Part shown: in pieces, positions 7,463 to 13,961 of the stretch
Layout: each line of letters opens with the position of its first letter
Position numbering within the stretch: the first letter of the stretch is position 1
Assembly: GCA_963658575.1 (NCBI GenBank)
Contig: CAVKQB010000021.1
Coordinates: forward strand, 1 to 30,901
Origin: W0P28-013 sp963658575
Lineage (GTDB): Bacteria > Bacteroidota > Bacteroidia > Bacteroidales > Paludibacteraceae
Direction of reading: 5' to 3'
Length of the DNA stretch: 30,901 nt
Made by a program: the position numbers and the translations under genes
Notes under the pieces: model-generated
Told to the model about the DNA's origin: nothing
Seen by the model: only the letters and a program-made list of their open reading frames with translations
Databases searched by the model: none

Positions 7463-10051
7463 TTAGTTTTCGAACGCCAATTCATTGTTTTTCAGCACGA
7501 TGCGTATGGGTTTGTCGTGCGACACGCGTCCGGCGATAATCTGTTTGCTCAACTCGTTGAGTATGTAACGCTGAATGACACGTTTCACAGGGCGTGCGCC
7601 AAATTCGGGGTCGAAACCGACGTGGGCGATGTAGGCCAACGCTTCGGGCGACACGTCGAGCGTGATGCCGTTTTCTTTCAGTTGGCGGCCGACGCTCTTC
7701 AGTTGCAGGGCAACCACCTGACGGATTTCGTCCTCGCTGAGCGGCTCGAACATGATTGTTTCGTCGATACGGTTCAAGAACTCGGGGCGAATGGTCTGTT
7801 TGAGCATGTCGAGCACTTGCGCTTTGGTCTTTTCGACGATTTCGTCGTGGTTGGCGGCGGTCATCTTTGCGAAATTTTCGCGAATGAGTTGCGAGCCCAA
7901 GTTCGACGTCATGATGATGATCGTGTTTTTGAAATTGACCGTGCGTCCTTTGTTGTCGGTCAGTCGGCCATCGTCGAGCACTTGCAGCAGCACGTTGAAC
8001 ACGTCGGGGTGCGCCTTTTCGATTTCGTCGAACAAAACCACGCTATACGGTTTGCGCCTGATGGCTTCGGTGAGCTGTCCGCCCTCGTCGTAGCCGACGT
8101 ATCCTGGGGGCGCGCCGATGAGTCGCGTTGCGCTGAATTTCTCTTGATATTCGCTCATATCGATACGCGTCATCATGTTTTCGTCGTCGAACAGATATTC
8201 GGCCAACGCTTTGGCGAGTTCGGTTTTGCCCACGCCCGTCGTTCCGAGAAAGATGAACGAGCCGATAGGTCGTTTCGGGTCTTGCAGTCCGGCGCGGCTT
8301 CGGCGCACGGCATTGGCCACCGCGGCGATGGCTTCGTGCTGCCCCACTACGCGTTTGTGCAGTTCGGTTTCGAGGTTCAGCAGTTTGTCTTTTTCGCTCT
8401 GCATCATTTTGGTTACGGGGATTCCCGTCCAGCGGCTCACCACTTCGGCGATATCTTCGGCATCGACCTCCTCTTTTATCATGGCGTTGCCCTGTTGCAT
8501 GGCGGCCAACTGCTTTTGGCTGTCGGCGATGGCGGCTTCGGCGGCTTTGATTTTGCCGTAGCGAATTTCGGCCACTTTGCCGTAGTCGCCTTCGCGTTCG
8601 GCGCGTTCGGCCTCGTATTTCAGTTGTTCGATGTCGATTTTCGACTGTTGTATCTTGTCGATGAGTGCCTTTTCGCTGCCCCATTTAGCGCGCATTTTTT
8701 TGCTTTCCTCTTTCAGGTCGGCAATTTCTTTGACCAACTGTTCGATTTTGGGTTGGTCGTTTTCGCGTTTGATGGCTTCGCGTTCGATTTCCAGCTGTTT
8801 GATGTTCCGTTCGATGGTATCGAGTTCTTCGGGCACCGAATCCATCTCCATGCGCAGTTTTGCGGCGGCTTCGTCCATCAAGTCGATGGCTTTGTCGGGC
8901 AAAAAGCGGTCGGAAATGTAGCGGCTCGACAGTTGCACGGCGGCGATGATGGCGTCGTCTTTGATACGCACTTTGTGGTGGTTTTCGTAGCGTTCCTTCA
9001 AGCCACGCAAAATCGAGATACTGCTTGCCTCGTCGGGTTCGTCGACCATGACGGTCTGGAAGCGGCGTTCGAGTGCCTTATCTTTCTCGAAATACTTTTG
9101 GTATTCGTCGAGCGTGGTTGCGCCGATGGCACGCAGTTCGCCGCGCGCCAAGGCAGGTTTCAGAATGTTGGCCGCGTCCATGGCGCCTTCGCCGCCGCCT
9201 GCGCCCACCAGCGTGTGGATTTCGTCGATGAAGAGGATTATCTCGCCGTCCGACTTCACCACTTCGTTGATGACCGATTTCAGACGTTCTTCGAATTCGC
9301 CTTTGTACTTGGCACCAGCCACAAGCGCGCCCATATCGAGCGAAAAAATCTGCTTTGTTTTCAAGTTTTCGGGGACATCGCCACGCACGATGCGGTGCGC
9401 CAATCCTTCGGCGATGGCGGTTTTACCGGTTCCCGGTTCGCCTATCAAGATAGGATTGTTTTTGGTGCGGCGGCTCAAAATCTGCAGCACGCGCCGAATC
9501 TCCTCGTCGCGCCCGATGACGGGGTCGAGTTTGCCACTGCGCGCCTTCTCGTTGAGGTTGACGGCATATTTCGACAGAGCCTGATAGGTATCTTCGGCCG
9601 TTTGTTCCTTCACTTTCGAGCCTTTGCGCAGGTCGGCGATGGCTTCGCGCAACGCCTTGGCATTCACGCCGGCATCTTGCAGCAGTTTTTGCACGCTATT
9701 GGGCGTGTCGACCAGCGCGAGCAACAGATATTCGAGCGAGACGAACTCGTCGCCGTCCTTTTGCGACAACGCCTCGGCACGCAACAACACATCGTTGCTC
9801 TCGCGGCTCAAATAGGGTTCGCCACCGCTCACGTGCGGCAACGAAGCCAACTGTTTATCGACGGCCACCGACAGCATTTGGCTATTGACCATCATTTTGC
9901 CAAATAGGAAAGCGACCACATTTTCGCCCTTTTCGAGCACCGCTTTCAGCAAATGCGGCGTTTCGATGGCCTGCTGACCGCCTTGCGAAGCCAGTTCGAC
10001 AGCCCGTTGAACGGCTTCTTGCGATTTGATTGTAAATTTGTTGAAATTCAT
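7463..10051 (-). CDS. clpB: ClpB disaggregase chaperone
   Basis: ClpB is an AAA+ hexamer that threads aggregated proteins and works with DnaK in the cytoplasm. The 862-residue length is normal. The N-terminal Clp repeat domain covers about 1-145. AAA1 has Walker A GEPGTGKT (204-211), Walker B ILFIDE (272-277) and pore loop KYKG near 248-251. A long coiled-coil middle domain (about 405-525) separates this from AAA2, with Walker A GTTGVGKT (603-610), pore GYVG (650-653) and Walker B VVLFDE (671-676). The middle domain distinguishes it from ClpA and ClpC. The gene stands alone between convergent and divergent neighbours. I found no clear promoter, only a weak TATTTGC-like word on the minus strand near 10225-10232. 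Confidence 0.97.
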   Translation of the reverse strand: MNFNKFTIKSQEAVQRAVELASQGGQQAIETPHLLKAVLEKGENVVAFLFGKMMVNSQMLSVAVDKQLASLPHVSGGEPYLSRESNDVLLRAEALSQKDGDEFVSLEYLLLALVDTPNSVQKLLQDAGVNAKALREAIADLRKGSKVKEQTAEDTYQALSKYAVNLNEKARSGKLDPVIGRDEEIRRVLQILSRRTKNNPILIGEPGTGKTAIAEGLAHRIVRGDVPENLKTKQIFSLDMGALVAGAKYKGEFEERLKSVINEVVKSDGEIILFIDEIHTLVGAGGGEGAMDAANILKPALARGELRAIGATTLDEYQKYFEKDKALERRFQTVMVDEPDEASSISILRGLKERYENHHKVRIKDDAIIAAVQLSSRYISDRFLPDKAIDLMDEAAAKLRMEMDSVPEELDTIERNIKQLEIEREAIKRENDQPKIEQLVKEIADLKEESKKMRAKWGSEKALIDKIQQSKIDIEQLKYEAERAEREGDYGKVAEIRYGKIKAAEAAIADSQKQLAAMQQGNAMIKEEVDAEDIAEVVSRWTGIPVTKMMQSEKDKLLNLETELHKRVVGQHEAIAAVANAVRRSRAGLQDPKRPIGSFIFLGTTGVGKTELAKALAEYLFDDENMMTRIDMSEYQEKFSATRLIGAPPGYVGYDEGGQLTEAIRRKPYSVVLFDEIEKAHPDVFNVLLQVLDDGRLTDNKGRTVNFKNTIIIMTSNLGSQLIRENFAKMTAANHDEIVEKTKAQVLDMLKQTIRPEFLNRIDETIMFEPLSEDEIRQVVALQLKSVGRQLKENGITLDVSPEALAYIAHVGFDPEFGARPVKRVIQRYILNELSKQIIAGRVSHDKPIRIVLKNNELAFEN

Positions 10052-10317
10052 AATGTGAAATGTTTTTTAAGTTTCTGATTTTTAAGTTTCTCGCGCTGCG
10101 CGCTGTTTCTAAGTTTTTTTGCGCTTCGCACGTTTTTAAGTTTGGGTTGATTGCTCATTGTCAATCATCAATCCCAATTCCTAATTGTCAAAAGGAGTGC
10201 CAAGCCGAAACACTGACATTTTGACGCAATTTTCAGTGCAAATATCGGACAAAACGGCAGGTTTCCGATTGTTAATATCTTATCGTGCAAAAGGGCGGCA
10301 GAACGGCGAATTTTTCG
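10052..10317. repeat. Repeat-rich gap between clpB and the first deoxynucleoside kinase
   Basis: No gene is visible. TTTTTAAGTTTCT words alternate with a GCGC palindrome element at 10090-10116 (CTCGCGC ... TGTTTCTAAG) and a second GCGCTTCGCACG at 10121-10132. The first is nearly the same as the element at 1361-1387, and again lies upstream of a minus-strand gene. Non-repetitive sequence follows from about 10170. Confidence 0.65.
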
Positions 10318-10325
10318 TATCTTTG
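10318..10325 (+). promoter_or_regulatory. -7 promoter element for the kinase pair
   Basis: TATCTTTG matches the TAnnTTTG consensus, with the start codon 23 bp after it. No good -33 TTTG is visible. Confidence 0.5.
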
Positions 10326-10348
10326 CAAGAAGTAACCATCAGCAGGTC

Positions 10349-10996
10349 ATGCACATTGCGATAGCGGGAAATATCGGTGCGGGGAAAACGACGCTCACGG
10401 GTTTGCTGGCCAAGCACTACGGCTGGGAACCGCGTTTCGAGCCGGTGCGCTTCAATCCCTATTTGGAAGATTACTATGCCGACATCGCGCGGTGGTCGTT
10501 CTGCCTCGAAGTCTATTTTCTGAAACAACGTTTCAAGGACGTGCTCGACATTGCCCGAGCCGACCACACCATCGTGCAAGACCGCTCGATATTCGAAGGC
10601 GTGTATGTGTTTGTGAGCAACAACTACGAGATGGGCAACCTATCGAAGCGCGACTACGAGACGTACATGGAACTGTTTCAACTGATGATGTCGCTCACAA
10701 AACTGCCCGACCTGATGATCTACCTGCGCAAGAGCGTCCCTGCGTTGGTGGCGCAAATACAAAAACGCGGGCGCGACTACGAACAGACGATGCCGCTCGA
10801 CTACCTGAAAGGCTTGAACGACCGCTACGAAGAGTTCATCTTCGAACGCTACAAAGGCGACGTGCTGGTCATCGAATCGGACGGCATGGACTTCGAGCAT
10901 AATCCGAAAGACCTCGAAACCATCATCAACAAAATAGATGCGACGCTCTTCGGGCTGTTCCCGTTGGCAGGCGCGGTAAAGACAGGCAACCCATAA
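10349..10996 (+). CDS. Deoxynucleoside kinase, first tandem copy
   Basis: This cytoplasmic enzyme phosphorylates deoxynucleosides with ATP for salvage into dNTPs. At 215 residues it has the family layout: P-loop GNIGAGKTT (7-15), the catalytic Glu in FEPV (E31), the DRS motif (78-80) and the Arg-rich lid (QIQKRGRDYE, 136-145). It belongs to the dCK/dGK/dAK group; which base it prefers cannot be told. The downstream gene at 11009 is a paralogue, roughly 60% identical by eye, 12 bp away, so the two form a duplicated operon. Pairs of such kinases are known in Bacteroidota and other bacteria, where copies can differ in base preference or form heterodimers. The final residues (AGAVKTGNP) differ from the paralogue. 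Confidence 0.9.
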   Translation: MHIAIAGNIGAGKTTLTGLLAKHYGWEPRFEPVRFNPYLEDYYADIARWSFCLEVYFLKQRFKDVLDIARADHTIVQDRSIFEGVYVFVSNNYEMGNLSKRDYETYMELFQLMMSLTKLPDLMIYLRKSVPALVAQIQKRGRDYEQTMPLDYLKGLNDRYEEFIFERYKGDVLVIESDGMDFEHNPKDLETIINKIDATLFGLFPLAGAVKTGNP

Positions 10997-11008
10997 AAAC
11001 CACATATC

Positions 11009-11674
11009 ATGCACATTGCAATAGCAGGAAACATCGGCAGCGGCAAAACCACGCTGACAAACATGCTCGCCAAGCACTACGGCTGGACACCGCGTTTCGA
11101 ATCGGTGGAATTCAACCCCTACTTGGCCGATTTCTACGCCGACATGGCGCGTTGGTCGTTCAATCTGCAAATCTATTTCCTCAACAAACGGTTCAAAGAC
11201 GTGGTGGAGATAGGCAAATCGCCCGACACCATCATTCAAGACCGCACCATCTACGAAGATGCCCGCATTTTTGCGCCCAACCTGCACGAACAGGGCAAAA
11301 TGTCAGACCGCGACTTTGCCAACTACAGCGACCTGTTCGACCTGATGATGTCGCTCGTGAAAATGCCCGACCTGCTCATCTACCTGCGCTCGTCGATACC
11401 GAACCTCGTGGCACAAATCCAAAAACGCGGACGCGACTACGAAAGTTCCATTCGCATCGACTATCTGCAAGGGCTGAACGACAAATACGAACGCTGGATT
11501 GCCGACTACAAAGGCAAACTGCTCATCGTCGATGCCGACCACATAAAATTCGAAAACAACCCGCAAGATTTTCAGACCATCACCGACAGAATCGATGCCG
11601 AGCTGTTCGGCCTGTTCCCCTTCGAAAGCGATGCGCAAGTGGGGAATGAAGTGAAGAGAGATGAGAGGTTATAG
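11009..11674 (+). CDS. Deoxynucleoside kinase, second tandem copy, with repeat-derived tail
   Basis: The 221-residue paralogue of the preceding kinase keeps the P-loop GNIGSGKTT (7-15), E31 in FESV, and the lid QIQKRGRDYE (136-145). DRS is replaced by DRT (78-80), and the residue after E31 is Ser where copy one has Pro, so the two copies may differ in substrate. Homology to copy one fades at about residue 208. The last codons (through ERL and the TAG stop) are encoded by TGAGAGGTTATAG at 11662-11674, which is identical to part of the intergenic repeat at 13328-13340. The natural stop may therefore have been replaced when the repeat spread into the gene end. No intrinsic terminator follows; a heptamer array does. 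Confidence 0.9.
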   Translation: MHIAIAGNIGSGKTTLTNMLAKHYGWTPRFESVEFNPYLADFYADMARWSFNLQIYFLNKRFKDVVEIGKSPDTIIQDRTIYEDARIFAPNLHEQGKMSDRDFANYSDLFDLMMSLVKMPDLLIYLRSSIPNLVAQIQKRGRDYESSIRIDYLQGLNDKYERWIADYKGKLLIVDADHIKFENNPQDFQTITDRIDAELFGLFPFESDAQVGNEVKRDERL

Positions 11675-11680
11675 ATGAGA

Positions 11681-11820
11681 GAACAAAGAACATAGAACAT
11701 AGAACATAGAGCATAGAGCATAGAGCATAGAGCATAGACATTATTAGACACAAGTAGCAAGTAGCAAGTAGCAAGACGAAATTTCAGATTTCAAATTTCA
11801 AATTTCAAATTTCAAATTGT
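11681..11820 (+). repeat. Heptamer arrays after the second kinase
   Basis: Eight heptamers run without a break from 11681 to 11736: GAACAAA, three GAACATA and four GAGCATA. After a short spacer come three GTAGCAA units, then GACGAAA, then four to five ATTTCAA-type heptamers to about 11818. On the minus strand these are the CT-first words of the other arrays. The G/A strand is sense relative to the kinase. Confidence 0.9.
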
Positions 11821-11979
11821 CGCATTAAACCAACTCTACAAATAACCAAATAACCAAATCAACAAATCCACAAATAACCAAAAACACAGAAACAGCGCGA
11901 AGCGCGAGAAACTTAGAAACAATGAGAAACGCGCGAAGCGCAACCAAATAATCAAATAACCAAATCCCCAAATCAACCA
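11821..11979 (+). repeat. Octamer array and mini-hairpins upstream of the secreted protein gene
   Basis: AAATAACC and AAATCAAC octamers (about 11834-11882) are followed by AGCGCGAAGCGC (centred near 11900) and GCGCGAAGCGC (11931-11941) hairpins joined by AGAAACTTAGAAAC, then more AAATAACC words up to the start codon. The arrangement is the reverse complement of 1321-1420. No promoter consensus is seen. Confidence 0.75.
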
Positions 11980-12906
11980 ATGAAAAAAACTCTATTCCTA
12001 CTTTTGGCAGCGGCTTTTTGCTGGACTGCGAACGCCGAAGTGCTTTTGGTCGAAGATTTCGACTACACGGCAGGCACTCCCCTAACCGACTGCGGCTGGA
12101 CAACCACATACAGCGGCACATCGGTTACCGCCGTATCCAACGGCTTGAACTTCGATGGCTACGCAGGCTGCGGCATCGGCAATGGCGCACTAATAGGCGG
12201 CGGCAAAGACAGCAGTTACCAGCCGCACAAGGCTTTCGAGGCGCAAACGGAGGGCGACATCTACGTCGCGTTTATGCTACAGCCCTACATGGTGGCCAAA
12301 GCGAGTTACTTTTTCTGCCTGCGCGATGCGATTAGCACCAGCACATTCAACTTCAACGCACGCATTTTTCTGAACGAAGCGAACCAAATAGGTCTGTCGT
12401 ATTGCGGCGGCGCAGACGATGCGCAATATGCCGACCGCGTGCTCGACAACGCGACAACCTATCTCGTGGTGCTGAAATACACCATCGTTGCTGGCGCGAA
12501 AAACGACCAAGTGGCACTCTACCTGCTCAATGCCTTTGCCGACAGCGAACCCACCGAGCCGCTACTCACCACGACCAACAATTCGTCGAGTAAGAATGCC
12601 GACATAAATCCACAAAACATAGTCCTTCGCAGCAACGGCAACGACGATTGGATTTTGGTGGACGGCATACGCGTGGCCACCACATGGGCCGAAGCCGTGG
12701 CGGCCGGCAGTTGTCCGAGCACTGGCGTGAAACAGACGCAAAGCGACGCACCACGCCTCTACACCAACAACGGCTACATTCTCGGCTCCGACAACATGCA
12801 GATTTTCGACCTTACCGGCATAGACGTAACCAGCCAAAACGGCTCGCTGCACGGCATTTATGTAGTGAAAACCGCTGGCAAAATGCAGAAAATTGGCGTT
12901 AAGTAA
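11980..12906 (+). CDS. Secreted protein with a type IX-like C-terminal sorting domain
   Basis: The 308-residue protein starts with a signal peptide (MKKTLFLLLAAAFCWTANA, then EVLLVEDFDY). The body (about 20-245) is beta-rich and starts with VEDFDYTAGTPL, a pattern common at the N-edge of lectin/glucanase-like (concanavalin) sandwich domains in Bacteroidota exported proteins. I see no catalytic residues. The last 50 or so residues (LYTNNGYILGSDN ... IFDLTGIDV ... GIYVVKTAG ... IGVK) have the layout of the Por/T9SS type A sorting domain, which directs export across the outer membrane and attachment or release. The gene is monocistronic, with repeats before it and a non-coding RNA after it. The function of the passenger is unknown. 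Confidence 0.75.
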   Translation: MKKTLFLLLAAAFCWTANAEVLLVEDFDYTAGTPLTDCGWTTTYSGTSVTAVSNGLNFDGYAGCGIGNGALIGGGKDSSYQPHKAFEAQTEGDIYVAFMLQPYMVAKASYFFCLRDAISTSTFNFNARIFLNEANQIGLSYCGGADDAQYADRVLDNATTYLVVLKYTIVAGAKNDQVALYLLNAFADSEPTEPLLTTTNNSSSKNADINPQNIVLRSNGNDDWILVDGIRVATTWAEAVAAGSCPSTGVKQTQSDAPRLYTNNGYILGSDNMQIFDLTGIDVTSQNGSLHGIYVVKTAGKMQKIGVK

Positions 12907-12950
12907 CTGACACTCAGCAATCATCAGAAAGAGACGAAAACGACTGCTAG

Positions 12951-12980
12951 TTTTATACATCAGAAAAATTTGTATTTTTG
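12951..12980 (+). promoter_or_regulatory. Promoter of the structured RNA
   Basis: TATTTTTG (12973-12980) matches TAnnTTTG exactly. A TTTTA word at 12951-12955 is an imperfect -33. Transcription would begin near 12986-12988. Confidence 0.5.
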
Positions 12981-12985
12981 CAAAC

Positions 12986-13228
12986 ATACGTCGACCATAA
13001 AACATTTTTGCCTATGATATAATTTTTGGAGAAGGCATCTTGAAATAGAAAAAAGCGTTAACGCTCTCTCAAGCCTCAAGAACTAGACACTTTTGACAAA
13101 TCAGAGACAAGCGACGACGCTCACGCTGTTTTGCGTGGGCTTTGGTTTGTAAGTTTTGATTTGTGGGTTTTGTCTAGTACCTCGAGGTTTGAACGATGCG
13201 AACTAAAGCCCCGCACTTTTTTTCATCA
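12986..13228 (+). ncRNA. Structured non-coding RNA, candidate 6S RNA
   Basis: No protein frame is present, but five nested helices form one long rod. GCATC (13035-13039) pairs with GATGC (13195-13199). CAAGCCTC (13070-13077) pairs with GAGGTTTG (13184-13191). ACTAGACA (13082-13089) pairs perfectly with TGTCTAGT (13171-13178). ACAAATC (13096-13102) pairs with GATTTGT (13158-13164). GCTCACGC (13119-13126) pairs with GCGTGGGC (13133-13140) around a TGTTTT loop. Unpaired stretches of 16 and 17 nt oppose each other between the last two helices, giving a central bubble. This rod-with-bubble shape is what 6S RNA uses to mimic an open promoter and bind RNA polymerase. A small palindrome AGCGTTAACGCT (13054-13065) lies in the 5' arm. 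A promoter precedes it and a T-run (13218-13223) ends it. tmRNA, SRP RNA and RNase P RNA hallmarks are absent. Ends are estimated. Confidence 0.65.
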
Positions 13229-13293
13229 TAACAAACTATATATCAATCAGTTACAAAGATTTTTTCGCTCTAAAGTTGTCTTGAACCATTAAG

Positions 13294-13513
13294 AATTAGT
13301 AGCAAGACACAAGTAGCAAGAAAAAGGTGAGAGGTTATAGGTTATAGGTGAGAGAGCAAAGAACAAAGAGCAAAGACAATTATTAGACACAAGACACAAG
13401 TAGCAAGACGAAATTAGTGTGAAAGTTTATAAAGTCTGTAAAGTGGAAAGTCTATAAAGTTGAAAGTGTCCGAAATTTCAATGAGTCAATAAGTTATTAA
13501 GTCAATAAGTCAT
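13294..13513 (-). repeat. Composite intergenic repeat, copy B (220 bp, inverted relative to copy A)
   Basis: The reverse complement is identical to 84-282 except for three 7-bp insertions: TTGTGTC, TTCTTTG and TTGCTAC, each an extra heptamer of the array. The G/A strand is on plus. Unlike copy A, the outer flank is not an insertion sequence; it continues into a palindrome region. Confidence 0.9.
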
Positions 13514-13523
13514 TATATTGCGC

Positions 13524-13580
13524 CCGTTGCGGATTGCAAATCCACACAATACAGCGAGCACGGGATTGCAAATCCCGTGC
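13524..13580. repeat. REP-like palindromes built on GGATTGCAAATCC
   Basis: The core GGATTGCAAATCC occurs at 13531-13543. It occurs again inside a longer perfect palindrome at 13558-13580, where GCACGGGATT pairs with AATCCCGTGC around GCA. Such dispersed palindromes are typical of REP-type repeats. Confidence 0.75.
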
Positions 13581-13660
13581 GACCAAATAACCAAATCAAC
13601 AAATCCACAAAAACTTAGAAACGCGCGCAGCGCAATCAAATCCACAAATCCACAAAAATA
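13581..13660 (+). repeat. Octamers and GCGC mini-hairpin before tRNA-Phe
   Basis: AAATAACC, AAATCAAC and AAATCCAC octamers surround CTTAGAAACGCGCGCAGCGC (about 13614-13633), the same kind of element as at 11890-11941. Confidence 0.65.
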
Positions 13661-13722
13661 AACGCTTTTTTGTGTGCTGAACCGCTGAAAATCTTGCAAA
13701 TAGCGTTTTTATTGCAAAAAAT

Positions 13723-13753
13723 TTTGCAGGAACAAAAAAATTGTCTACCTTTG
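13723..13753 (+). promoter_or_regulatory. Promoter of tRNA-Phe
   Basis: TTTG (13723-13726), a 19-bp spacer and TACCTTTG (13746-13753) match the Bacteroidota housekeeping promoter exactly. The mature tRNA begins 16 bp downstream. Confidence 0.85.
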
Positions 13754-13769
13754 CAGCCGCAAAAGTGAT

Positions 13770-13842
13770 GGTGCCATAGCTCAGTTGGTAGAGCAAAGGA
13801 CTGAAAATCCTTGTGTCACTGGTTCGATTCCCGTTGGCACCA
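13770..13842 (+). tRNA. tRNA-Phe (anticodon GAA)
   Basis: Acceptor GGTGCCA pairs with TGGCACC. The D arm is GCTC/GAGC. The anticodon stem AAGGA/TCCTT holds loop CTGAAAA, giving GAA. The T loop is TTCGATT. The T stem ACTGG/CCCGT has one T-C mismatch in the middle, which is unusual. CCA is not encoded. Confidence 0.95.
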
Positions 13843-13844
13843 CA

Positions 13845-13886
13845 AAAAATCCGATAAGTTGTTCGCAACTTGGTCGGATTTTTTTT
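13845..13886 (+). terminator. Intrinsic terminator after tRNA-Phe
   Basis: AAATCCGA pairs with TCGGATTT, and an inner AAGTTG/CAACTT helix is closed by TTCG. Eight T residues follow. Confidence 0.88.
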
Positions 13887-13926
13887 GCGCTTCGCGGCGG
13901 AAAGTGCAACTTTGCAAACTTTTTCG

Positions 13927-13934
13927 TAACTTTG
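13927..13934 (+). promoter_or_regulatory. -7 promoter element of lepA
   Basis: TAACTTTG matches TAnnTTTG, and the ATG is 27 bp downstream. The -33 element is poor. Confidence 0.55.
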
Positions 13935-13961
13935 CGTTCGAATTAGCAGAGCACTCTCTAC

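Noticed and set aside
12986..13228. tmRNA, SRP RNA or RNase P RNA
   Set aside because: There is no tRNA-like acceptor or T loop, no SRP tetraloop motif and no RNase P conserved core; only the 6S-type rod fits.
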